A stretch of 64,000 bases of DNA from Neorhizobium populisoli (GTDB taxonomy: Bacteria; Pseudomonadota; Alphaproteobacteria; Rhizobiales; Rhizobiaceae), in contig NZ_JAHYCB010000006.1 of NCBI RefSeq assembly GCF_019430945.1, positions 62,001 to 126,000 of the forward strand, read 5' to 3'. The position numbers and the translations under genes are program-made. The number at the start of each line of letters is the position of its first letter. Position 1 is the stretch's first letter. Shown piece by piece: positions 26,396 through 35,567 of the stretch. Under the pieces are notes generated by a model. It saw only the letters and a program-made list of their open reading frames with translations. It made no database searches and had not been told where the DNA came from.

Positions 26396-27169
26396 TCAGC
26401 CTGCGGCGGCAAACACCGCCGCGGCATCCTCTTTCAGCTTCGCCATCATCGCTCGATAGGGGCCGGGACCATAGCTGACGCGGCCGACGCCGAGTTCGGC
26501 CAGCCGCTTCGGCGCAGAAACGCTGCCCATCATCATGATATTGACCGGCAGGGCCACGGCTTCGCAGAGCTTGGCGATCAGCGCGTCATCCGCCAAACCG
26601 GGCGCGAAGAAGCCGCTGGCGCCTGCTGCGGCATAGGCCTCGGCACGGGCGATCGCCTCGTCGAGAAGGCCGGCATGTTTGGCCTGATCGCCTTCCTTCA
26701 AGAAAAGATCGGTGCGGGCGTTAATGAAGAACGGGATATCGCGGCCATCCGCCATCGCCCGGATGGCGCGGATGCGCTCGGCCTGCTGCTCGACAAGATA
26801 GACACCCGAGCCGCCCACGATCTGGTCTTCGAAATTGATGCCCACGGCACCGGCGTCTATAACCTTCGAGACATTCTGTGCAAGCTGCGCCGGGTCTTCC
26901 GCGTAACCGCCCTCGAAGTCGACGGTGAAAGGCAGATCGACGGCCGTGGTAATCGATTTTGCTGTGGCGAGCAGCACGTCCATCGGCAGGTTTTCGCCAT
27001 CGGCATAACCTTGCGCGGCGGCGACCGACCAGCTGCCGGTGCCGAGCGCCTTGGCGCCGGCATCCGCGACGGCCTTGGCCGTGCCGGCGTCCCAGATATT
27101 GTAGATGATGACCGGGTTGCCCTTCTGATGAAGAGTGCCGAATGCGGCGGCCTTGTCCTTCTGAGACAT
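26396..27169 (-). CDS. Isocitrate lyase / PEP mutase family enzyme
   Basis: A 257-residue TIM-barrel enzyme. Family features: YNIWDAGTAKAVADAGAKALGTGSWS near the start, the metal-binding acidic motifs VDFEGGY and INFEDQ, and INARTDLFL. The KKCGH catalytic loop of isocitrate lyase is absent, so a lyase or hydrolase on a related 2-oxo or phosphono substrate is more likely; a phosphonomutase is also possible. The ATG at 27169 has GGGAGG upstream. It follows the EamA gene on the same strand after 75 bases. Confidence 0.85.
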   Translation of the reverse strand: MSQKDKAAAFGTLHQKGNPVIIYNIWDAGTAKAVADAGAKALGTGSWSVAAAQGYADGENLPMDVLLATAKSITTAVDLPFTVDFEGGYAEDPAQLAQNVSKVIDAGAVGINFEDQIVGGSGVYLVEQQAERIRAIRAMADGRDIPFFINARTDLFLKEGDQAKHAGLLDEAIARAEAYAAAGASGFFAPGLADDALIAKLCEAVALPVNIMMMGSVSAPKRLAELGVGRVSYGPGPYRAMMAKLKEDAAAVFAAAG

Positions 27170-27244
27170 GCGTGATCCTCCCGTTGTTTCGCGCATCCTA
27201 GCCGGATTCGAAAACGGGTGTCGCCGGAAATCGGGCGTCTATTT

Positions 27245-28147
27245 CTAAGAAAAGATCAGTCCGAGGATGCCGCAAACGATCAGCAGGCAGCCGGCGATTT
27301 CCATGCGGTTGACCCGCTCGTGGAACAGGAAATAGGAGGCCATGAAGGTGAAGACGAGTTCGATCTGGCCGAGCGCCCGTACATAAGCCACCTGCTGCAG
27401 GGTCATTGCCGTGAACCAGCCCGCGGAACCGACGACGCCGGCCAAACCCACCAGCGAGGACGACCGCCAGGTGACGAGCACCTGAACGATCTCGCGCTTG
27501 TCCTTCCAGAGCATCCAGACCAGCATGAAGGCGGTCTGGAAGGTGGTGACGCAGGCAAGCGTCATCGCCGCCTCCATGACCGGTCCCGGGCCGCCGAGAG
27601 ATAGCGAGGCCGTGCGATAGGCGACGGCGGAGATGCCGAAGACGGCGCCGGAAGCGATGCCGATCAGCGCCGTGCGGCTGGTCATCGCCACGGCCAGGTT
27701 TCGCCACGACAGCGGCAGACGCGCCATCGAAATCATCATCACGCCGATGACGCCGACGACGATTGCCATGATCGCGCCACCGGTGAGCTTTTCGCCGAGC
27801 AGCACGAAACCGAAGATCGCCGCCTGCACCGGTTCGGTCTTGGAATAAGCCGTGCCGACCGCGAAGTTGCGTAGCGAGAACAGATGGACAAGCAGGATAG
27901 TCGCAAAGATCTGCGCAAGGCCGCCGATCACCGCCCAGAGGGCAAAGGTCCAGTTTGGTGTCGGAAAACTGTACCCGACGAAAAAGTGCAAGCTAAGGAC
28001 GTAGAAGATCGCCACCGGGAAACCGTAACCGAAGCGCACGAAGCTTGCCGCGCGCGTGCCAAGCTTTCCCTGCAGATGTTTCTGCAGGGCGGAACGCAAG
28101 TTCTGCAGGAAGGCAGCGGCGATGGTGATAGGGATCCAGAGTTCCAT
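27245..28147 (-). CDS. EamA/DMT-superfamily transporter
   Basis: A 300-residue inner-membrane protein with ten hydrophobic segments and the internal two-fold EamA repeat; the first half ends near AIMAIVVGVIGVMMI and the second repeats the pattern to the C-terminus (IAGCLLIVCGILGLIF). Conserved-type segments include AYSKTEPVQAAIFGFVLLGE and ALGQIELVFTFMASYFLFHE. Members export amino acids, nucleobases or other metabolites; substrate unknown. Divergent from the HAD gene, 106 bases away. Confidence 0.87.
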   Translation of the reverse strand: MELWIPITIAAAFLQNLRSALQKHLQGKLGTRAASFVRFGYGFPVAIFYVLSLHFFVGYSFPTPNWTFALWAVIGGLAQIFATILLVHLFSLRNFAVGTAYSKTEPVQAAIFGFVLLGEKLTGGAIMAIVVGVIGVMMISMARLPLSWRNLAVAMTSRTALIGIASGAVFGISAVAYRTASLSLGGPGPVMEAAMTLACVTTFQTAFMLVWMLWKDKREIVQVLVTWRSSSLVGLAGVVGSAGWFTAMTLQQVAYVRALGQIELVFTFMASYFLFHERVNRMEIAGCLLIVCGILGLIFS

Positions 28148-28253
28148 ATCATCGCGGTATCATGCGCTGCGATCCATCGCCAAGGCCGGTTTGAGGCAAA
28201 ACAGGTCGTCTTTTTCGATTTTCTTTGCCGCTGAGCCGGTGCATAAAGCGGCG

Positions 28254-28967
28254 ATGGAAAAGAAGCCGAAGACCTCGCCCGAGCCCGCCGATTTCGCCCA
28301 TATCCGTGACTGGGTGTTCGATCTCGACAACACGCTCTACCCGCATCACATCAATCTGTTCGCGCAGATCGACGTCAACATGACGACTTATGTGCAGGAA
28401 TTGCTGCAATTGGAGCGGGACGAGGCCAAGGCGCTGCAGAAGCGTTATTACCATGAACATGGCACGACGCTGGCCGGGCTGATGATCAACCATGGCATCA
28501 ATCCGGACGGTTTTCTGGAGCGGGCACACGCCATCGACTATTCGGCGCTGATCCCGAACCCGGAACTCGGCGAGGCGATCAAGGCGCTTCCGGGCCGCAA
28601 ATTCATCTTCACCAATGGCAGCGTGCCGCATGCGCAGGCGGCGGCCCGGGCGCTGGGTATTCTGGACCATTTCGACGATATCTTCGACATCGTCGCGGCC
28701 GACTATGTACCGAAGCCGGCGGGTGCGACCTACGACAAGTTCGCCAGCCTGCACCGTGTCGATACGAAGAATGCCGTGATGTTCGAAGACCTGCCGCGAA
28801 ACCTGCAGGTGCCGAAGGCGCTCGGCATGCGCACTGTGCTGCTCGTACCGCGCAATCTCGATGCGGTGCTGATGGAGCGCTGGGAAAAGCTGTCGACCGA
28901 GGACGATCATATCGACTACGTCACCGACGATCTCGCCGGCTTCCTGGGTGGCATCCACGCCGGTTGA
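28254..28967 (+). CDS. HAD-family pyrimidine 5'-nucleotidase
   Basis: A 237-residue haloacid-dehalogenase-type phosphatase. Motif I is VFDLDNTLYP (around 22-31), motif II KFIFTNGS, motif III lysine in YVPKPAG and motif IV MFEDLPRN. The DLDNTLYPH form and the helical cap are those of the pyrimidine 5'-nucleotidase (SDT1/PHM8-like) group. The ATG at 28254 begins the usual N-terminus; the open frame extends upstream through the EamA promoter region and is not used. The ribosome binding site is weak. Confidence 0.87.
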   Translation: MEKKPKTSPEPADFAHIRDWVFDLDNTLYPHHINLFAQIDVNMTTYVQELLQLERDEAKALQKRYYHEHGTTLAGLMINHGINPDGFLERAHAIDYSALIPNPELGEAIKALPGRKFIFTNGSVPHAQAAARALGILDHFDDIFDIVAADYVPKPAGATYDKFASLHRVDTKNAVMFEDLPRNLQVPKALGMRTVLLVPRNLDAVLMERWEKLSTEDDHIDYVTDDLAGFLGGIHAG

Positions 28968-29074
28968 TCTTTTCGGCTTACGAAAAGTTCATCCACATTA
29001 CACAGGTTTAAGTGGTCCATGCCGGTTGCGGTGCCTACCTTAAGGCTATCGAAGCAACCGGAAAGGACCCCTCG

Positions 29075-29761
29075 ATGACCGCTAAGAAGATCGTTATCGC
29101 GACGCTCGGCGCCGCCCTGATCGCAGGCGCAGCCATCCCCGCTTTCGCTGCACCCGGCCGCGGTGGTCCGGATCGCGGACATATGGGTCCGATGGGTGGA
29201 CGTGGCGTGATGCAGGACGTGATGTTCGTCCGCCTGCTCAAGGCCGCCGACACCAACAAGGACGGCAAGGTCACCAAGGATGAGATGACCGCCTTCCAGG
29301 ACAAGCTCTTCACCGAGATCGACGCCAACAAGGACGGTTCGCTGACCCGCGGCGAGATGCTGGACTATCGTCAGGCCAAGATGGAAGAGTTCCGCAAGAA
29401 CAACCCGCCGCCGGCTATCGCCAACACCGCCGACAACAAGGACCAGGCCAAGCCTGACGACCAGAACAAGATGGCGGACCAGCGCGGCGATCACCGCCGT
29501 GACCGCGACCGCGATCATGCCGGCTGGGGTCGTCATGGCGACAGAGACGGTTGGGGCCGCCACGAAGCCCGCTGGGATCGTCATGACCGCGACGGTCGTC
29601 CGATGATGCGCGGCGGCATGTTCCGCATGCTGGATGAAGACCGTGACGGCAAGGTCACCAAGGCCGAAGCCACAGCCGCCGGCGACAAGCTGTTTGCCCG
29701 CATGGACACCAACAAGGATGGCACCATTTCCATCGACGACCTGCCGGACCGCCCCCTCTAA
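29075..29761 (+). CDS. Exported four-EF-hand calcium-binding protein
   Basis: A 228-residue protein with a signal peptide (about 1-26, ending AIPAFA) and four canonical EF-hand loops at D59-E70, D83-E94, D177-E188 and D201-D212, arranged as two pairs. The linker between the pairs (about 129-168) is strikingly rich in Arg, Asp, His, Gly and Trp (for example RRDRDRDHAGWGRHGDRDGW) and may bind metal or stay disordered. It should act as a periplasmic calcium buffer or sensor. The ATG at 29075 is chosen for the signal peptide and the GGAAAGGA site. Followed by a hairpin and a terminator. Confidence 0.88.
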   Translation: MTAKKIVIATLGAALIAGAAIPAFAAPGRGGPDRGHMGPMGGRGVMQDVMFVRLLKAADTNKDGKVTKDEMTAFQDKLFTEIDANKDGSLTRGEMLDYRQAKMEEFRKNNPPPAIANTADNKDQAKPDDQNKMADQRGDHRRDRDRDHAGWGRHGDRDGWGRHEARWDRHDRDGRPMMRGGMFRMLDEDRDGKVTKAEATAAGDKLFARMDTNKDGTISIDDLPDRPL

Positions 29762-29800
29762 TTCCGCCCCCTTAGGGTCACGCCCCCGACCCTGGAATTA
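29759..29800 (+). repeat. Interrupted hairpin at the EF-hand stop codon
   Basis: TAATTCC pairs with GGAATTA and AGGGTC pairs with GACCCT, with a one-sided bulge of GCCCCCTT and loop ACGCCCCC. The structure begins with the stop codon itself and precedes the terminator by 24 bases. Confidence 0.5.
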
Positions 29801-29824
29801 GTCCCGACAGTCGTCGTCTGAAGG

Positions 29825-29861
29825 ACCCGCCCTTTCCCAAGAGGGCGGGTTCTTTCTTTTT
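29825..29861 (+). terminator. Rho-independent terminator after the EF-hand gene
   Basis: ACCCGCCCT and AGGGCGGGT form a 9-bp stem, followed by TCTTTCTTTTT. It ends just before the stop of the converging sugar dehydrogenase gene. Confidence 0.88.
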
Positions 29862-29867
29862 GAAAAT

Positions 29868-31010
29868 TCAGTTGGTCCCGCGCGGCGTCAGGCGAAGCAG
29901 CCGCCCCGGGCTATCGTCCTCGATCACCCATACCGCGCCGTTCGGCGCCACCGCCACGTCGCGGATGCGTGCTTCCATTTCCCAGCGGTCAGCCTCATCG
30001 GCTCCGCCTTTGCCGTCGAAGGTGACGCGAACCAGGCTCGTCGCGACCAGACCGCCAATCAGCGCCGAGCCGCGCCATTGCGGGAACATGGTGCCGTTGT
30101 AGAAGGTCAGTCCCGCCGGCGCGATGACCGGGTTCCAGTAGAGTGGCGGCGCGGCAAATTCCGGACGCGTCGAATGCCGCGGGATTTTCGAGCCGCTGTA
30201 ATTGTCGCCGTTGGAGACCTCCGGCCAACCGTAGTTCTTGTCAGGCTCGATTAGGTTCAGCTCGTCGCCGCCACGCGGTCCCATTTCGTGCTCCCACAGC
30301 TTGCCGTCCGGCGCGAAGGCAAGGCCGTAGGGGTTGCGGTGGCCCATGCTCCAGGTCAGTGCCCGCGCCCCGCCCGCCTTTGCCTGCGGATTGTCGGCCG
30401 GTACCGATCCGTCGAGATTGAAGCGCAAGATTTTTCCGAGAGCCTGATCCGGGTCCTGCGCGGTTGCCGGGCGCATGCGGTCGCCCGAACTCAGGAAAAG
30501 ATGCGTGCCGGCCGGATCGAAGGCGATGATGCCGCCGGGCTGACCGCCCGATCCTTTCGGTTCCTGCCGCCAGATGACCTTGAGATCGTCGAGGCTCGCC
30601 TTGGTATCCGAAGCGGTCAGCGTCGCGCGGGCCAGCGCCAGACCGCTGCCGCCCTGCCCCGGCTCGACATAAGTGACATAGACCTGCCGGTTGGAGGTGA
30701 AGCCGGGAGCCACGGCAATGTCCAGAAGCCCGTTCTGGCCGGATGCTGCAACCTTTGGAACGTTATCAACCTGCGTCTTGCGGCCGTTCTGGGTGACTAG
30801 AAAGATGCGGCCCGGCTTTTCCGTCACCAGCAAGCTTCCATCGGGCAGGAAGGCGATCGCCCAGGGCGTATCGAAGCTCGCCACCTCGCGCGCCGTGAAC
30901 GGCTTGGAGGTCTTGGCCTCGCGGTCGCCGGCATTGATGCTTTGGGCCGATGCTGCGCCGGCAAGCAAGCAGGCGCAGGCGAGTGCGGAAAGGCTGAGGC
31001 GAAACGGCAT
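29868..31010 (-). CDS. PQQ-dependent aldose sugar dehydrogenase (soluble, YliI/Asd type)
   Basis: A 380-residue exported beta-propeller enzyme of the glucose/sorbosone dehydrogenase family, oxidising aldoses in the periplasm with PQQ. Signal peptide at about 1-22 (CLLAGAASAQS). Recognisable segments are LDIAVAPGFTSNRQVYVTY, SMGHRNPYGLAF, WEHEMGPRGGDELNLIEP, KNYGWPEVSNG and the C-terminal IEDDSPGRLLRLTP. Whether this strain makes PQQ cannot be seen here. It stands alone on the minus strand. Confidence 0.9.
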   Translation of the reverse strand: MPFRLSLSALACACLLAGAASAQSINAGDREAKTSKPFTAREVASFDTPWAIAFLPDGSLLVTEKPGRIFLVTQNGRKTQVDNVPKVAASGQNGLLDIAVAPGFTSNRQVYVTYVEPGQGGSGLALARATLTASDTKASLDDLKVIWRQEPKGSGGQPGGIIAFDPAGTHLFLSSGDRMRPATAQDPDQALGKILRFNLDGSVPADNPQAKAGGARALTWSMGHRNPYGLAFAPDGKLWEHEMGPRGGDELNLIEPDKNYGWPEVSNGDNYSGSKIPRHSTRPEFAAPPLYWNPVIAPAGLTFYNGTMFPQWRGSALIGGLVATSLVRVTFDGKGGADEADRWEMEARIRDVAVAPNGAVWVIEDDSPGRLLRLTPRGTN

Positions 31011-31113
31011 GATCTACTCCCGAGGACTTCCTGATCGGGAATAGATCGAACACCATCAGCGCGAGTGCAATCCACGCGGTGAACACGTTCGATTGAACGC
31101 TGCACGCTTCATC

Positions 31114-31974
31114 TCAAAGCTCGTAGAAATCCGCGATGATCTTCCACGCCTGCTCAGCCGTCTCGACGAAGCTGATCAGGTTGAGGTCTTCGGGCGCGAT
31201 CGTGCCGAATTCCGCCAAGGCCTCGAAATTGATCAGCCCGCGCCAGAATTTTTCCGCAAACAGGATCAGCGGAATGCGCTCCATGCGCTTCGTCTGGATC
31301 AGCGTCAGCGCTTCGAACATCTCGTCCAGCGTGCCGAAGCCGCCCGGGAAGACGGCGACCGCTTTGGCGCGCATCATGAAATGCATCTTGCGGATCGCGA
31401 AATAGTGGAAGTTGAACGACAGTTCCGGGGTGACGAACCGGTTCGGCGCCTGCTCATGCGGCAACATGATGTTGAGGCCGATGCTTGGCGCGCCGGCTTC
31501 CGCAGCACCGCGGTTTCCTGCCTCCATGACGCCCGGGCCGCCGCCGGTGACGACAACATATTCCTGATGGTTGAAACCTGCGGAATGTTTGCCGCAGAGC
31601 GCTGCGAACTTCTGTGCTTCCTCGTAATAGACGGAAGCCGCTTCGAGGTTCTTCTTCTGCGTTTCGTTGCGGGCCGCCCAGGCGTTCTGGCCCGGAGCGG
31701 GAATCCGCGCGCCGCCGAACAGCACGACGGTCGACTTGATGCCGGCCTCGGCCAGCATCATCTCCGCCTTCATCAGTTCCAGCTGCAGGCGGATCGGGCG
31801 GGTTTCCTCGCGGCAGAGAAAATCCTCGTCGGCATAGGCAAGGCGATAGGAGGCCGACAGCGTCTGCGGGGTCTTCGGCTGGCCTTCGGCCGCCTGTTTG
31901 TCCGCCTTGTTGTCCTTCAGCGGATCCCAGACCCCATCCTTGCGCCGCGGTCCGTCCTTTTTCGCTTTTGCCAT
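31114..31974 (-). CDS. LOG family protein (TIGR00730-like)
   Basis: A 286-residue Rossmann-fold protein with both LOG signatures, GGGPGVMEAGNRGA and PGGFGTLDE. LOG enzymes release the free cytokinin base from its riboside monophosphate; many bacterial members are nucleotide 5'-monophosphate nucleosidases. The N-terminus is an extra charged segment of about 45 residues and there is an insertion between the first strand and the glycine motif, as in the longer bacterial subgroup. The ATG at 31974 has AAGGATAG upstream. In a plant-associated relative a cytokinin role would be worth testing, but housekeeping use is equally likely. Confidence 0.88.
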   Translation of the reverse strand: MAKAKKDGPRRKDGVWDPLKDNKADKQAAEGQPKTPQTLSASYRLAYADEDFLCREETRPIRLQLELMKAEMMLAEAGIKSTVVLFGGARIPAPGQNAWAARNETQKKNLEAASVYYEEAQKFAALCGKHSAGFNHQEYVVVTGGGPGVMEAGNRGAAEAGAPSIGLNIMLPHEQAPNRFVTPELSFNFHYFAIRKMHFMMRAKAVAVFPGGFGTLDEMFEALTLIQTKRMERIPLILFAEKFWRGLINFEALAEFGTIAPEDLNLISFVETAEQAWKIIADFYEL

Positions 31975-32110
31975 CGCACTATCCTTTGAGGCGCCAACAT
32001 TGGGTTGACGCCAATTCACATTGACGCTTGAGTGGCGGTCGCCTAGAGCAATGATACCCAGAGCGACCTTCCTCACCTGCACGATATAGAGCGACGTTTA
32101 AGGATTCCCC

Positions 32111-32965
32111 ATGAGCAACCCTGACTTCTCTTCCCTCGAAAAGACTATCGAGACCGCCTTCGACAATCGTGACAGCGTCACGATCTCCACCAAGGGCGAG
32201 ATCCGCGATGCGGTGGAAGAGTCGCTGAAACTGCTCGACGGCGGCAAGGCCCGCGTCGCGACCCGCGGCGCAGACGGCGCCTGGACCGTGCATCAGTGGC
32301 TGAAGAAGGCGGTGCTGCTCTCCTTCCGTCTCAACGACATGGAAGTGGTCAAGAACGGCCCGGGCGAATCCACCTGGTGGGACAAGGTGCCGTCGAAGTT
32401 CGAAGGCTGGGGCGAAAACACGTTCCGCGCCGCCGGCTTCCGCGCGGTGCCGAACTGCGTCGTGCGCCGCTCGGCCCATATCGGCAAGAACGTCATCCTG
32501 ATGCCGTCCTTCGTCAATCTCGGCGCCTATGTCGATGAAGGCACGATGGTCGACACCTGGGCCACCGTCGGTTCCTGCGCCCAGATCGGCAAGAACGTGC
32601 ATCTCTCCGGCGGCGTCGGCATCGGCGGCGTGCTGGAGCCGATGCAGGCCGGCCCGACCATTATCGAAGACAATTGCTTCATCGGCGCCCGTTCGGAAGT
32701 CGTCGAAGGCTGCATCGTGCGCGAAGGCTCGGTGCTCGGCATGGGCGTCTTCATCGGCAAGTCGACGAAGATCGTCAATCGCGCCACCGGCGAGATCAGC
32801 TATGGCGAAGTTCCTCCCTATTCCGTCGTCGTGGCCGGCTCCATGCCGGGCAAGCCGTTCCCGAACGGCGAGCAGGGCCCGAGCCTCTATTGCGCCGTGA
32901 TCGTCAAGACGGTCGATGAAAAGACCCGCTCGAAGACGGGCATCAACGAACTGCTCCGCGACTGA
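32111..32965 (+). CDS. dapD: Tetrahydrodipicolinate N-succinyltransferase
   Basis: Transfers succinyl from CoA to tetrahydrodipicolinate in the lysine and diaminopimelate pathway. The 284-residue protein has the helical N-terminal domain and a left-handed beta helix built of hexapeptide repeats ([22 protein letters not shown] through [12 protein letters not shown]). AAGGA precedes the ATG. dapE follows after 22 bases, so the two successive pathway steps on the succinyl branch are probably one operon. Confidence 0.96.
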   Translation: MSNPDFSSLEKTIETAFDNRDSVTISTKGEIRDAVEESLKLLDGGKARVATRGADGAWTVHQWLKKAVLLSFRLNDMEVVKNGPGESTWWDKVPSKFEGWGENTFRAAGFRAVPNCVVRRSAHIGKNVILMPSFVNLGAYVDEGTMVDTWATVGSCAQIGKNVHLSGGVGIGGVLEPMQAGPTIIEDNCFIGARSEVVEGCIVREGSVLGMGVFIGKSTKIVNRATGEISYGEVPPYSVVVAGSMPGKPFPNGEQGPSLYCAVIVKTVDEKTRSKTGINELLRD

Positions 32966-32987
32966 TAGACAAGACCGATATCCGATA

Positions 32988-34184
32988 ATGTCCTCATCCA
33001 ATCCCGTCGCCAATCTTCAGGCCCTCATCCGCTGCCCTTCGGTCACCCCGGCCGAAGGCGGCGTGCTTTCCGCTCTGGAAGCGATGCTCGCTCCCCTCGG
33101 CTTCAAGGTCGAGCGGATGGTGGCGACGGAACCGGGCATGCCGGATATCGAAAACCTCTATGCCCGGCTGGGCACGGACGGTCCGCATCTGATGTTTGCG
33201 GGCCATACGGATGTTGTGCCGCCGGGTGACGAGACCTCCTGGAGCCAGCCCCCCTTCGCGGCAGAGATCGTCGGCGACATGCTTTACGGGCGTGGCGCCG
33301 TCGACATGAAAGGCGGCATCGCCTGCTTCGTGGCAGCGGTCGCCCGCCATATCGAGATGCATGGCGCGCCAAAAGGTTCGATCTCCTTCCTGATCACCGG
33401 CGACGAGGAAGGTCCGGCCGTCAACGGCACGGACAAGCTGCTGAAATGGGCCGCCGAAAAGGGCGAGCGCTGGGATGCCTGCGTGGTGGGCGAGCCGACC
33501 AATCCGGACGTGCTCGGCGACATGATCAAGATCGGCCGCCGCGGCTCGGTTTCCGGCAAAGTCACCGTACACGGGGTGCAGGGCCATGCGGCCTATCCGC
33601 ATCTGGCCGACAGCCCGGTGCGCGGGCTTCTGCCGCTGGCAAGCGCGCTGATGGACCCGCCTTTCGATGGTGGCACGCCGGAGTTTCCGGCCTCCAATCT
33701 GGAAGTAACGTCCATCGATGTCGGCAACCCGGCCACCAATGTCATTCCGGCCAAGGCGACGTTCTCGTTCAACATCCGCTTCAACGACACCTGGACCGCG
33801 GACACGGTGAAGGCTGAAATCCTGCGCCGGCTGAATGCAGCGGCAACCGACAATCCGCTTCGCCCGGACCGCGAGCCGACCCGCTACGAGATCGTCTGGG
33901 CCGAACGGCCGAGCCACGTGTTCCTGACCCGTAACAACGCGCTGATCGCTTCGCTTTCCGGCGCGGTCGAGGCGGTGACGGGCAAGAACCCGCAGCTTTC
34001 GACCACCGGCGGCACCTCGGATGCGCGCTTCATCAAGGATTATTGCCCGGTGGTGGAATTCGGCCTCGTCGGCCAGACCATGCATATGATCGACGAGCGC
34101 GTCGCTCTTGCGGATCTGGAAACCCTCACCCAAATCTACGGGACTTTCATCTCCCGCTGGTTCGACAATGCCATCCATTCATGA
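32988..34184 (+). CDS. dapE: Succinyl-diaminopimelate desuccinylase
   Basis: A 398-residue dinuclear zinc M20 peptidase-family enzyme that releases LL-diaminopimelate. Metal and catalytic residues: H73 and D75 in AGHTDVVPPG, D105 in GRGAVDMKGG, E139/E140 in TGDEEGPA, and the late histidine in GQTMHMIDE. The ATG at 32988 is the usual start; the open frame upstream overlaps dapD. The following membrane-protein gene overlaps its 3' end by 17 bases. Confidence 0.96.
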   Translation: MSSSNPVANLQALIRCPSVTPAEGGVLSALEAMLAPLGFKVERMVATEPGMPDIENLYARLGTDGPHLMFAGHTDVVPPGDETSWSQPPFAAEIVGDMLYGRGAVDMKGGIACFVAAVARHIEMHGAPKGSISFLITGDEEGPAVNGTDKLLKWAAEKGERWDACVVGEPTNPDVLGDMIKIGRRGSVSGKVTVHGVQGHAAYPHLADSPVRGLLPLASALMDPPFDGGTPEFPASNLEVTSIDVGNPATNVIPAKATFSFNIRFNDTWTADTVKAEILRRLNAAATDNPLRPDREPTRYEIVWAERPSHVFLTRNNALIASLSGAVEAVTGKNPQLSTTGGTSDARFIKDYCPVVEFGLVGQTMHMIDERVALADLETLTQIYGTFISRWFDNAIHS

Positions 34185-34764
34185 AGTCAGGCTTTACCTG
34201 AGTGGCCTCTGGCTGCTCATCAAGGGCGACGCACAGGGTTTTCGCCTGCTCGACGTTTCCGATCGCGGCATGACCCGCTCGTTCTGGGCTTTCGCCTGGT
34301 GCCTGCCGGCGGCGATCGCCTCCTGGCTCTGGCTGCACCAATTGATGCTGGATGGTTTGCCGCAGGGCACGCGGCTTGGGCCGCTGTTCTTCGTGCGCAC
34401 CGCGATGCTGGAGGTCATGAACTGGCTGGTGCCACTCATCCTTGCTGGGGTGCTCTGCCTCCTGACCGGTATCCAGCGCAAGTTTCCGGTGATCGTCGTC
34501 ACCATGAACTGGCTGTCTGTGCCGTTCTCCTGGGCCTATGGGCTGATGTGCGTGATGATGCTGCTGGCGCCGCGCATGCTGCCGGTGGTCGGGCTTTTTC
34601 AGCTTGTGCTGCTTTTCGCGCTAGTCGTGTCGTTTTCCCGGATCATCCGCATGATCCACGGCAAGCAGCCGCTGATGATCACCGCTTTCGTGCTGGTGCT
34701 GATGGTGCCGAACATGATCCTGACCGAAGCGCTGCAACGCTTCCTGGGCATCTATCCGTTCTGA
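34168..34764 (+). CDS. Conserved multi-pass membrane protein of unknown function
   Basis: A 198-residue protein with a short cytoplasmic start, a basic/aspartate-containing DVSDRGMTRSF segment and about five hydrophobic helices (WAFAWCLPAAIASWLW, ELMNWLVPLILAGVLCLL-like, VPFSWAYGLMCVMMLL, GLFQLVLLFALVVSF, AFVLVLMVPNMILT). It overlaps dapE by 17 bases in another frame, so it is expected to be translationally coupled. No named family is recognised. It converges on truA. Confidence 0.78.
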   Translation: MPSIHEVRLYLSGLWLLIKGDAQGFRLLDVSDRGMTRSFWAFAWCLPAAIASWLWLHQLMLDGLPQGTRLGPLFFVRTAMLEVMNWLVPLILAGVLCLLTGIQRKFPVIVVTMNWLSVPFSWAYGLMCVMMLLAPRMLPVVGLFQLVLLFALVVSFSRIIRMIHGKQPLMITAFVLVLMVPNMILTEALQRFLGIYPF

Positions 34765-34811
34765 GCCGGCTAACCACCTTTCGATAAATGGCGATCATGG
34801 ATCGATGGCGA

Positions 34812-35567
34812 TCACAGATCGCCTGGATAATCGACCTTCATGAAATAAAGCCCCTCCGGCGGTGCCACGGGCCCGCAGGCGGCACGGTCTCGCGCGTCTA
34901 GTGCAGCCCGCACATCATCCGGCGTCATCTTGCCTTGGCCCGCTAGCTTCAGCGTGCCGGCAAAAGAGCGGATCTGGTTGTGCAGGAAGCTCTGGGCGCT
35001 GGCGCGGATTTCAATCAGTTCACCGGTGCGCGTCACATCCAGACGGTCGAGCGTGCGGACAGGGCTCGTCGCCTGACAGTGAATGGAGCGGAAAGTCGTG
35101 AAATCGTGACGCCCCACCAAGGTCTGCGCCGCCGCATGCATGACCTCATGGTCGAGATCGCGCGACACCCACCAAGCGCGCTTCGCCTCGAGCGCCAATG
35201 GCGACGGCCGGTTGAGGATGCGGTAAAGATAGTGCCGGCGCTGCGCGGAAAACCGCGCATCGAAAGCGTCGTCGACCGATTGCACATCGATGATCGACAC
35301 CTTCTCACCCGCAGTCATCAGGTAGGCATTGACTGCATTGCGCAGTTTGTCGGGCTGCCAGTCGCGGGTAAGATCGACATGCGTGACCTGGCCGACGGCA
35401 TGAACGCCGGAATCGGTGCGGCCGGCGCCACGGATCACCACGGTTTCGCCGGTCAGCGACAGGACAGCGTTCTGCAAAGCCGATTGTACGGAATGGCCAT
35501 TTTTCTGTCGCTGCCAACCGACATAGGGTGTGCCGTCATATTCGACGGTCATGCGAAAACGCGGCAT
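34812..35567 (-). CDS. truA: tRNA pseudouridine(38-40) synthase
   Basis: Isomerises uridines 38-40 in the anticodon arm of many tRNAs. The 251-residue protein has the catalytic aspartate D52 in [11 protein letters not shown] and the downstream family segments [16 protein letters not shown] and [13 protein letters not shown]. Its ATG shares one base with the fmt stop (TGATG), which indicates coupling. Confidence 0.96.
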   Translation of the reverse strand: MPRFRMTVEYDGTPYVGWQRQKNGHSVQSALQNAVLSLTGETVVIRGAGRTDSGVHAVGQVTHVDLTRDWQPDKLRNAVNAYLMTAGEKVSIIDVQSVDDAFDARFSAQRRHYLYRILNRPSPLALEAKRAWWVSRDLDHEVMHAAAQTLVGRHDFTTFRSIHCQATSPVRTLDRLDVTRTGELIEIRASAQSFLHNQIRSFAGTLKLAGQGKMTPDDVRAALDARDRAACGPVAPPEGLYFMKVDYPGDL

